A stretch of 15,739 nt of DNA from CAJXOW01 sp964421495 (GTDB taxonomy: Bacteria > Bacteroidota > Rhodothermia > Balneolales > Balneolaceae). Below the pieces are notes generated by a model. That model made no database searches. It saw only the letters and a program-made list of their open reading frames with translations, and was not told the origin of the DNA. Below are positions 9,579 to 15,739 of this stretch, piece after piece (positions within the stretch are counted from its first letter, which is position 1; every line of letters begins with the position of its first letter). The stretch spans positions 1 to 15,739 of the forward strand of contig CAYQXO010000066.1 of assembly GCA_964421495.1 (NCBI GenBank). The letters run 5' to 3'. Both the position numbers and the translations under genes were made by a program.

Positions 9579-11204
9579 ATGTTTGAAGAGAACAACAAAA
9601 CCATGACCATGTCACCAAACCGTGTAAAGGGTAGTGCAGGACTTGAATCGCTCGGGTTGGAAGATTCAGAAAAAACATTTTGGAATCTTACTCCCCCCGA
9701 ACTCTATGAGCACATTATAAAGAATGGTGAAGGCATACTCACCGCCGATTATGCCATCCGCATCCTGACGGGTAAATATACCGGTCGCTCGCCGAAAGAT
9801 CGATTTATCGTGGATACCCCTTCGGCACGTAATAAAATAGACTGGAATGATATCAACCAGCCTATCGATTCCGGGTCCTTCGACAAGCTCTATGACAAAA
9901 TGATCTACTATTTGCAGGAAAGGCCTTTTTATGTTATGGATCTTTTCGCGGGGGCTGACAAGGAACACCGGGTATCTATACGTATAATCAGCGAAACTTC
10001 CTACCATGCCCTTTTCTCGTATAACGCATTTATACGGCCGACCCCGGAGGAACTGGAAAACTTCGAACCGGATTATACCATCCTGGCGGCTCCCAACGTA
10101 ACGGCTGATCCGGACGAGCACCAGACGCGGAGTGAAACTTTCATTTTACTCAACCTGGATCGAATGATTCAGCTGATCGGGGGATCCCTGTATTCCGGTG
10201 AAGTTAAAAAAGGGGTCTTTACAACCCTCAATTACCTGTACCCGGGAAAAGGAATCATGCCGATGCACTGCTCGGCCAACATCGATGAAAACAACAATAC
10301 CGGTATCTACTTCGGATTGTCCGGTACCGGAAAAACCACTCTTTCGGCCGACTCCAGCAAAACGCTTATCGGGGATGACGAACACGGATGGACCGACGAT
10401 GGGATTTTTAATTTCGAAGGGGGCTGTTATGCAAAGACCATCAACCTCTCCCCGGAAGGAGAGCCCGAGATATATTCGACCACCCGTCGACCCGGTACCA
10501 TACTCGAGAATGTGGTATTGGATGAAGAACGCCAACCCGATTTCGACGACGATCAATATACCCAAAACACTCGCGCCTCCTATCCCCTCGAGTATATACC
10601 CAATGCAAGCGAAACCGGGATTGGCACCCATCCCTCACACGTCGTGTTTCTGACGGCAGACGCCTTCGGTATATTCCCGCCGATTTCCCGCTTGACACCG
10701 GAACAGGCCATGTACCACTTTATCAGCGGATACACCGCCAAGCTGGCCGGAACCGAACGAGGGGTCGATTCACCCCAGGCAACTTTTTCGGCCTGCTTCG
10801 GTGCACCGTTCATGCCCAAGCATCCGACCGTATACGCCGAGTTGCTGGCTGAACGTATTCGCAAACACAACAGCAAGGTATGGCTCATCAACACGGGATG
10901 GACGGGCGGTCCTTATGGAGAGGGACACCGCATCAAATTGCAATATACCCGACGAATGCTCAGCGAGGCCCTTGCCAATAACCTGGAGAGAGTGGAATAT
11001 ACAACAGAACCCGTCTTTGGACTGCAAATACCGACTTCTGTCAACGGTGTTCCGAATGATGTACTGATACCGCGCAATACCTGGAACAGACCGGAATCTT
11101 ACGACAAAAAGGCGAAAGAACTAGCCGGTATGTTCCACGAAAACTTCGAGCAATTCAAAGAGGAGGCGGAAAAAGAAATTATCGAGGCGGGGCCCCTCTA
11201 CTAG
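9579..11204 (+). CDS. pckA: ATP-dependent phosphoenolpyruvate carboxykinase
   Basis: PckA converts oxaloacetate plus ATP to phosphoenolpyruvate, CO2 and ADP, the entry step of gluconeogenesis. The 541-residue length fits the ATP-type family. Motifs: substrate-binding Arg70 in YTGRSPKDRF at 67-76, P-loop GLSGTGKTT at 246-254, metal/kinase-2 segment LIGDDEHGW at 263-271, FNFEGGCYAK at 277-286, then FLTADAFGIFPPISRLTPEQ, and NTGWTGGPYGEGHRI near the C-terminus. The ATP rather than GTP form is indicated by this GLSGTGKTT context and by overall similarity to bacterial PckA. The start is ATG 9579, supported by GAGG seven bases upstream. It stands alone on the plus strand after a long leader region and ends with TAG, converging on prfA over a strong terminator. 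Confidence 0.98.
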   Translation: MFEENNKTMTMSPNRVKGSAGLESLGLEDSEKTFWNLTPPELYEHIIKNGEGILTADYAIRILTGKYTGRSPKDRFIVDTPSARNKIDWNDINQPIDSGSFDKLYDKMIYYLQERPFYVMDLFAGADKEHRVSIRIISETSYHALFSYNAFIRPTPEELENFEPDYTILAAPNVTADPDEHQTRSETFILLNLDRMIQLIGGSLYSGEVKKGVFTTLNYLYPGKGIMPMHCSANIDENNNTGIYFGLSGTGKTTLSADSSKTLIGDDEHGWTDDGIFNFEGGCYAKTINLSPEGEPEIYSTTRRPGTILENVVLDEERQPDFDDDQYTQNTRASYPLEYIPNASETGIGTHPSHVVFLTADAFGIFPPISRLTPEQAMYHFISGYTAKLAGTERGVDSPQATFSACFGAPFMPKHPTVYAELLAERIRKHNSKVWLINTGWTGGPYGEGHRIKLQYTRRMLSEALANNLERVEYTTEPVFGLQIPTSVNGVPNDVLIPRNTWNRPESYDKKAKELAGMFHENFEQFKEEAEKEIIEAGPLY

Positions 11205-11234
11205 ACATTCCGACTAACCAAGCGATAAGCAATA

Positions 11235-11269
11235 AATAAGCGGATGCCTGAACAAGGTATCCGCTTATT
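11235..11269. terminator. bidirectional intrinsic terminator between pckA and prfA
   Basis: AATAAGCGGATGCCT (11235-11249) pairs with AGGTATCCGCTTATT (11255-11269) around the loop GAACA: a 15-bp stem with a single G-U pair and no bulge. A/T-rich ends on both sides (AATAA on the left, TTATTATATTAT on the right) give U-rich tails in either direction. It lies 30 bp after the pckA stop and 113 bp after the prfA stop, serving both converging genes. Confidence 0.85.
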
Positions 11270-11382
11270 ATATTATAGTCCGGGAATGGATGCGGTAACA
11301 GGCAGCTGGTCTGATCCCCTGTCAACCCAAATATACGATGAGTGTGATTTGCCGCTTAATCCGGGAAGTAAACGCCTAGCTT

Positions 11383-12459
11383 CTATTCCATGACGGCGTT
11401 CAGCTTCTCAATATTATCCTGGAGCTTAAGCTCGTCTATTACTTCTCCGATCTCCCCTTTGATAATATCTTCAAGGTTGTAGAGGGTAAGATTAATCCGA
11501 TGATCGGTCAACCTGCCCTGCGGAAAATTATAGGTGCGAATTTTAGCGCTTCGATCGCCGGTTGATACTTGATTTTTCCGCTCTTCTTCCCGTTCGGCCC
11601 GCTGTTCCTCCAGCTTTTTTTCGTAAAGACGCGAACGAAGCATACGCATGGCCTTGTCCTTATTCTGCAGTTGGGAACGCTCTTCCTGGCAGGATACCAC
11701 GATACCCGAAGGCTCATGGGTTATACGCACCGCCGTTTCGGTCTTGTTGACATGTTGACCGCCGGCTCCGCTGGCTCGAAAGGTGTCGATTTTGAGATCG
11801 TCCTTCTTAATTTCTACATCGACTTCCTCGGCTTCCGGAAGCACCGCCACAGACGCCGCCGAGGTATGCACGCGTCCCTGCGACTCTGTTTGCGGGACTC
11901 GCTGAACCCGGTGCACTCCGCTTTCATACTTCATCTGTCCGTAGGCCCCATCCCCTTCAAGACTGAATATAATCTCCTTGAATCCCCCGTGTTCGGATTC
12001 ACTCAAACTCAAAACATCCATTTTCCAATTTTTCTTTTCAATATACCGGCGGTACATCTCGTACAGATCACCGGCAAAAATTGCAGCCTCGTCCCCTCCG
12101 GCGCCTGCACGTATCTCGACAATGGCATTTTTTGAATCCTCCGGATTCTTCGGAATCAGCTTGAATTTAATCTCCTCTTCCAGTTCGCTGAGCTCTTTTT
12201 TCAGCTGCTCGTTTTCCTGCTCCGCCATTTCAACCAGTTCCGGCTCTTCCTGATCCTCTATAAGCTCCCGGTTATTGGCCATTTCCTGCTTAATCTCTTT
12301 CCAGCGTTCATAATCCTCCACCAGGTCTTCCAGCTCGCTGTGCTCTTTCGTCAATTTCGTATACTCGTCCGGATGATCATAAATTTCCGGATCGCTCATC
12401 GCCTGTTCCACTTCCAGGAAACGGGATTTTACCTGCTCCAGTTTATTTTCAATATCCAT
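11383..12459 (-). CDS. prfA: peptide chain release factor 1
   Basis: RF1 recognises UAA and UAG in the ribosomal A site and triggers peptide release. The 358-residue length is normal. The peptide-release loop GGQ is at residues 233-235 within FRASGAGGQHVNKTETAVR. The codon-recognition segment is HRVQRVPQTESQGRVHTSAA, with PQT at 189-191 in place of the common PAT of RF1; RF2 would carry SPF, so RF1 is the right call. The acidic coiled N-terminal domain (residues 1-100) and RAGAGGDEAAIFA at 117-129 are typical. ATG 12459 has no obvious Shine-Dalgarno. It diverges from purK across 159 bp and converges on pckA. The gene itself ends in TAG, as do several genes here. hemK/prmC, often adjacent, is not seen. 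Confidence 0.97.
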   Translation of the reverse strand: MDIENKLEQVKSRFLEVEQAMSDPEIYDHPDEYTKLTKEHSELEDLVEDYERWKEIKQEMANNRELIEDQEEPELVEMAEQENEQLKKELSELEEEIKFKLIPKNPEDSKNAIVEIRAGAGGDEAAIFAGDLYEMYRRYIEKKNWKMDVLSLSESEHGGFKEIIFSLEGDGAYGQMKYESGVHRVQRVPQTESQGRVHTSAASVAVLPEAEEVDVEIKKDDLKIDTFRASGAGGQHVNKTETAVRITHEPSGIVVSCQEERSQLQNKDKAMRMLRSRLYEKKLEEQRAEREEERKNQVSTGDRSAKIRTYNFPQGRLTDHRINLTLYNLEDIIKGEIGEVIDELKLQDNIEKLNAVME

Positions 12460-12608
12460 TTTATATCAGTGCGTGATTTAATATTTTCCTTCCTTCGCAA
12501 TATCGTATTAAAATAGGAAAATTTTTAACCGCTATCAGATGCCAACCGAAACGAGTCAATCGGACCGCAGCGATAAAATGGCAATATAGCAATAGCACAC
12601 AAAAAACC

Positions 12609-12613
12609 GGAGG
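12609..12613 (+). promoter_or_regulatory. Shine-Dalgarno of purK
   Basis: GGAGG, five bases before a GTG, supports the GTG at 12619 as the purK start. Such a strong site is unusual among the genes of this window. Confidence 0.65.
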
Positions 12614-12618
12614 AACAC

Positions 12619-13779
12619 GTGACTTCAGACATATTAAGAGCGGATTATACCGTGGGATATCTTGGTGCGGGTCAACTTGCCCGCATGTCGGCCCTGCAGG
12701 CATTCCGCTTCGGAATGCGCATAGGGGTGTATACAAACCGGTCGGGCGACGAACCCGTGGAATTCATGACTCCCTATTCCCGGAAAGGCTCTTTTACCGA
12801 TATAGATCAACTGGCCTCATTTGCTGCCAACTGTGACGTCGTTACCCTTGAAAACGAATTCCTCGATTCCGACGTATTGCAAAAGACCCGGGATCAAAGT
12901 AACACGCCGATGTACCCCTCGCCGGAGACTTTTCGCCAAATCGAAAACAAGTTAATTGAAAAACAGACATTCGAAAAGGCCGGCATACCGGTTACGCCCT
13001 ATCAGCTTGTCGAGGATATCGAGCAAATATCGGCCTTTGCCGAAACCCACGGGTGGCCGGTAATGTTGAAATCCTCCAAGGGGGGGTACGACGGATACGG
13101 GAACGTCACGGTGGACGATCCCCGGGAAGCCGAAAAAGCCATGGAGGACCTGGGAGCCGACGAAGGACATGATATCCTGGCGGAAGCTTTTATCCCCTTT
13201 CAAAAAGAGCTGGCCGTACAGGTGGCTCGCAACGAGCTCGATACGGTGGTCTATTCCTGTTGCGAAACCGTACAGGAAGATCATATCAACAAAGCCGTCA
13301 TATGTCCGGCTCCGATTGATGCATCTCTGCGTGAAAAAGCGGAAGAAATGGCTGTTGCAGCTACGGAAGCCCTTGACGGGCGTGGATTGTACGCCTATGA
13401 GTTTTTCCTGACGGAAGACCGCGAGCTGCTGCTCAATGAATCCGCTCCCCGTCCCCACAATTCCGGTCACTACTCGATTGAAGGCTGCATAACTTCCCAG
13501 TTTGAAAACCACGTCCGCGCGGTAGCCGGACTGCCCCTCGGAAGTCCTGATTTGCGAAGTCCGGCTGTTGTCATGATAAATCTCCTGGGAGATTATCGGC
13601 GGGATGCACGTGTGGATAAAGCGCAAAAAGCCCTGGCCACGAGGGACGGACATCTGCATATATATGGAAAACTGGACAGCAAAATTGGCCGCAAGATGGG
13701 GCATTTCACGCTGTTGGGCGAGAATACCGAACCAACCTATGAACGCGCACTGGAAGTCACGGAAAGTATTAAAATCTGA
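12619..13779 (+). CDS. purK: 5-(carboxyamino)imidazole ribonucleotide synthase
   Basis: PurK uses ATP and bicarbonate to turn AIR into N5-carboxy-AIR, the substrate of PurE. The 386-residue protein is slightly longer than E. coli PurK (about 355). Signatures: nucleotide-binding GYLGAGQLARM at residues 13-23, TLENEF for the conserved T.E.E segment, ATP-grasp VMLKSSKGGYDGYGN with the glycine loop, YEFFLTEDRELLLNESAPRPHNSGHYSIE carrying the metal and substrate residues, and SQFENHVRAVAGLPLG. The start is a GTG with GGAGG five bases upstream. It is followed by purE after 152 bp on the same strand, the reverse of the purE-purK order of E. coli and B. subtilis. It ends with TGA. Together with purE it marks the bacterial two-enzyme route. 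Confidence 0.97.
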   Translation: MTSDILRADYTVGYLGAGQLARMSALQAFRFGMRIGVYTNRSGDEPVEFMTPYSRKGSFTDIDQLASFAANCDVVTLENEFLDSDVLQKTRDQSNTPMYPSPETFRQIENKLIEKQTFEKAGIPVTPYQLVEDIEQISAFAETHGWPVMLKSSKGGYDGYGNVTVDDPREAEKAMEDLGADEGHDILAEAFIPFQKELAVQVARNELDTVVYSCCETVQEDHINKAVICPAPIDASLREKAEEMAVAATEALDGRGLYAYEFFLTEDRELLLNESAPRPHNSGHYSIEGCITSQFENHVRAVAGLPLGSPDLRSPAVVMINLLGDYRRDARVDKAQKALATRDGHLHIYGKLDSKIGRKMGHFTLLGENTEPTYERALEVTESIKI

Positions 13780-13931
13780 CGATTTCCGGGAAACAGCGCC
13801 TGCTTTGGGGAGTTTGTTATCCACCTTATCAGTACAGGTCGGTAAATTTTTCGCCGGCAATCTTGGTAATAACAGCGGGTTGTATTTTATTACATTAAAC
13901 CACTTTCTAATCAACAAACTGAATTTACGAT

Positions 13932-14423
13932 ATGAATAATTCAAATCCCCGCATCGGTATTATAATGGGAAGTGATTCAGACTGGCCCACCATGAAAAAA
14001 GCAGCCGAAATATGTGACGAATTCGACGTCGCATACGAAAAAAAAGTTGTATCCGCCCATCGCACGCCCGAGGACATGGCCGAATACGGCAGGCAGGCCC
14101 GGAACAGAGGCCTGGAGGTCATCATCGCCGGTGCGGGGGGGGCTGCTCATTTACCGGGTATGACGGCCTCCTACACGACGCTTCCCGTCGTTGGCGTCCC
14201 CGTGAAAACGAGTGCGCTGGGTGGGGTTGACAGTCTCTACTCTATCGTGCAAATGCCGCCCGGGGTTCCGGTTGCGACCGTAGCTATCGGGAAAGCAAAA
14301 AATGCCGGCTTGCTGGCATTGCGCATCCTGGCTGCACAGGATGAAAAGCTGGCGGAAAGATTGAGGGATTATCGCAAGCAGATGGCCGAGGAATCGCGTG
14401 CTAAAACTCAAAACCTAACATAG
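13932..14423 (+). CDS. purE: N5-carboxyaminoimidazole ribonucleotide mutase
   Basis: PurE (class I) rearranges N5-CAIR to CAIR in purine synthesis; it forms an octamer in characterised relatives. The 163-residue length is normal. Visible: GSDSDWPTM at 13-21, SAHRTP at 41-46 with the catalytic-site His43, AGAGGAAHLPGM at 66-77, and GGVDSLYSIVQMPPGVPVATVAIG with the loop over the active site. The neighbouring purK confirms the class I mutase role rather than direct AIR carboxylation. The 152-bp gap after purK is wider than in tight operons, so purE may have its own promoter, though I could not identify one. ATG 13932 lacks a clear Shine-Dalgarno. The TAG stop lies 15 bp before repeat copy B. 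Confidence 0.97.
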   Translation: MNNSNPRIGIIMGSDSDWPTMKKAAEICDEFDVAYEKKVVSAHRTPEDMAEYGRQARNRGLEVIIAGAGGAAHLPGMTASYTTLPVVGVPVKTSALGGVDSLYSIVQMPPGVPVATVAIGKAKNAGLLALRILAAQDEKLAERLRDYRKQMAEESRAKTQNLT

Positions 14424-14438
14424 AGCCCAGATTACCTG

Positions 14439-14541
14439 GTCAGTACAGAGCGAAGCGTTACCCACGAAGTGCACCGAGCAGAGCGATTCCCGCGTAAGCG
14501 CTCAGAGCGAAGCGTTACCCACGAAGTGAAATCCGGGCTAG
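14439..14541 (+). repeat. modular GC-rich dispersed repeat, copy B (about three internal units)
   Basis: The element runs from GTCAG (14439) to ATCCGGGCTAG (14531-14541) and fills the convergent gap between purE and dnaJ. A 26-base unit at 14446-14471 is repeated exactly at 14503-14528. Between them lies the related unit beginning GCACCGAGCAGAGCGATTCC at 14471, whose first 24 bases recur inverted in copy A. Its last bases form the palindrome CGGGCTAGCCCG (14534-14545) and contain the dnaJ stop codon. Relative to copy A it carries about one more internal unit. Confidence 0.85.
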
Positions 14542-15713
14542 CCCGCAAATACGTCCTTGATTTTGGAGAAGAATCCTTTTTTCGAATGATCACTATTTAC
14601 TGGATCAAAGTGATCGGCGTCCTTGAGCGACTTTATCTTTTCTTTTTCCTCATCAGAGAGATCCCTGGGTATATATACATTGATACGTACATATTGATCT
14701 CCTCGTTTAGAGCTATTCAAAGACCGTATGCCCCGATCTTTCATTCTCAATAATTTGCCAGGCTGGGTGCCCGCATCCACCTTGATTTTTGCTTTGCCGT
14801 TGAGGGTGGGCACTTTCTTTTCGCAGCCGAGGGCCGCTTCCGGTATACTGAGGACCAGATCGTAATAAATGTCATCTCCGTCGCGCTGAAAATCCTCATG
14901 TTCTTTCTCCTCAATGAGGACAATCAAATCACCGGCCTCGCCTCCTCGCAAACCGGCGTTGCCCTGATTCCTGAGGGTAATATAGTTGCCTTCACGTACG
15001 CCGGCGGGAACTTTAACCTTGACTGTTTCCTCCCCTTTCGTGCGACCTTGCCCCTTACAAGCACTGCATTTGTTACGAATAATGCGACCCTCCCCATTAC
15101 ACTCGGGACAGGGTTGCACATTGACAAATTGTCCAAACATGGTTCGCGATACCTGCCGCACTTCTCCCATTCCATTACAGGTACTGCAGGTTTCAAAATC
15201 GGAGTTGGATTCGGCTCCGGTGCCATTGCACTCAGAACACTTAATCTGTTTTTTAACCTTGAGCTTCTTCTCCGTACCATCCGCAATCTCTTCGAGGGTC
15301 AATTGCACTCGCAGCTTCATATCCGAACCGGGTTGTCCGGCCTGCTTGCGCCTGCGGGAACGCCGTTGGCCTCCTCCGCCAAAAACGTCACCGCCAAACA
15401 TCTCAGAACCGAATATATCACCGAATTGGCTGAATATATCCTCAAAGTTAACATCTTGGAAATTGGGCTCCTGGTAACCGCCCGAGTGCAGACCTGAATG
15501 ACCAAACCGGTCATACCGTGCTCTTTTTTCCTCATCTCCGAGCACGTCATACGCCTCGGATGCTTCCTTAAACTTCCGTTCGGCCTCCGGATCATCCTTA
15601 TTCCGATCCGGGTGGTACTTCATCGCCATTTTGCGATAGGCCTTCTTAATTTCTTTCTGTGAAGCATCCTGTTTTACTCCGAGAATTTCGTAATAATCTT
15701 TCTTAGTAGCCAT
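14538..15713 (-). CDS. dnaJ: chaperone DnaJ (type A Hsp40)
   Basis: DnaJ delivers unfolded proteins to DnaK and stimulates its ATPase. The 391-residue protein is full length. It shows the J domain at residues 1-70 with HPD at 34-36, a Gly/Phe-rich linker at about 75-115 (FGDIFGSEMFGGDVFGGGG), four CxxCxGxG zinc motifs starting at 159, 176, 202 and 216 (CSECNGTG, CSTCNGMG, CPECNGEG, CSACKGQG), and the two C-terminal beta domains. The tail GFFSKIKDVF is a common ending in this group; here two more residues, Ala-Gly, and the TAG stop are encoded by the end of repeat copy B. ATG 15713. dnaJ is usually downstream of grpE, which would lie off the right edge. It converges on purE. Confidence 0.98.
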   Translation of the reverse strand: MATKKDYYEILGVKQDASQKEIKKAYRKMAMKYHPDRNKDDPEAERKFKEASEAYDVLGDEEKRARYDRFGHSGLHSGGYQEPNFQDVNFEDIFSQFGDIFGSEMFGGDVFGGGGQRRSRRRKQAGQPGSDMKLRVQLTLEEIADGTEKKLKVKKQIKCSECNGTGAESNSDFETCSTCNGMGEVRQVSRTMFGQFVNVQPCPECNGEGRIIRNKCSACKGQGRTKGEETVKVKVPAGVREGNYITLRNQGNAGLRGGEAGDLIVLIEEKEHEDFQRDGDDIYYDLVLSIPEAALGCEKKVPTLNGKAKIKVDAGTQPGKLLRMKDRGIRSLNSSKRGDQYVRINVYIPRDLSDEEKEKIKSLKDADHFDPVNSDHSKKGFFSKIKDVFAG

Positions 15714-15739
15714 GAAATAAAATCTATTAGCCTTCTTAT

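Noticed and set aside
13780..13931. Possible Bacteroidota promoter (TTG / TAnnTTTG) before purE
   Set aside because: AT-rich words are present, but none matches both elements at suitable spacing.
12952..13944. A 330-codon open frame on the minus strand
   Set aside because: It is antisense to purK, which has all expected motifs and a good ribosome site; the antisense translation resembles nothing.
14446..14528. Regularly spaced 26-base repeats resembling a small CRISPR
   Set aside because: Only two exact copies plus one diverged unit. The sequence between them is itself a related repeat, not a unique spacer, the same units recur at 9213-9293, and no cas genes are nearby.

Overview
This 15.7-kb window is an ordinary bacterial chromosome segment made mostly of housekeeping genes. 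Protein style, weak Shine-Dalgarno use at most starts, moderate GC with AT-rich intergenic gaps, and a LuxE-like/LuxC-like pair without luciferase genes fit the Bacteroidota/Balneolota (FCB) group. That placement is inferred from resemblance and not proven.

Layout. A long minus-strand run is transcribed from about 9.03 kb down to the left edge: gatB (amidotransferase subunit B), tpiA (triosephosphate isomerase), purD (GAR synthetase), a secreted beta-propeller protein, a LuxE-type acyl-activating enzyme, a LuxC-type acyl-CoA reductase, and leuS, which runs off the left edge. A 545-bp divergent gap separates gatB from plus-strand pckA (PEP carboxykinase). pckA converges on minus-strand prfA (RF1) across a strong bidirectional hairpin terminator. 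prfA diverges from the plus-strand pair purK and purE, and purE converges on minus-strand dnaJ at the right edge.

Working together. purK and purE carry out successive steps of purine synthesis (AIR to N5-CAIR to CAIR), and purD acts earlier in the same pathway from a separate locus. tpiA and pckA belong to glycolysis/gluconeogenesis. leuS, gatB and prfA serve translation, and dnaJ serves protein folding. The LuxE-like and LuxC-like proteins probably form a two-step module that reduces a fatty-acyl group to an aldehyde; its role in a non-luminous bacterium is unknown.

Points of interest. (1) leuS carries an in-frame TAG inside a 60-bp cluster of substitutions at near-invariant LeuRS residues, most likely a sequence error but possibly real damage. 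(2) A modular GC-rich repeat occurs twice in inverted orientation (9213-9293 and 14439-14541), with two and about three internal units of roughly 28 bp; one copy supplies the dnaJ stop codon. (3) A perfect LacI-type palindrome lies upstream of pckA. I found no phage, CRISPR, defence or transposase genes and no RNA genes; the window does not show a clear new multi-gene system.
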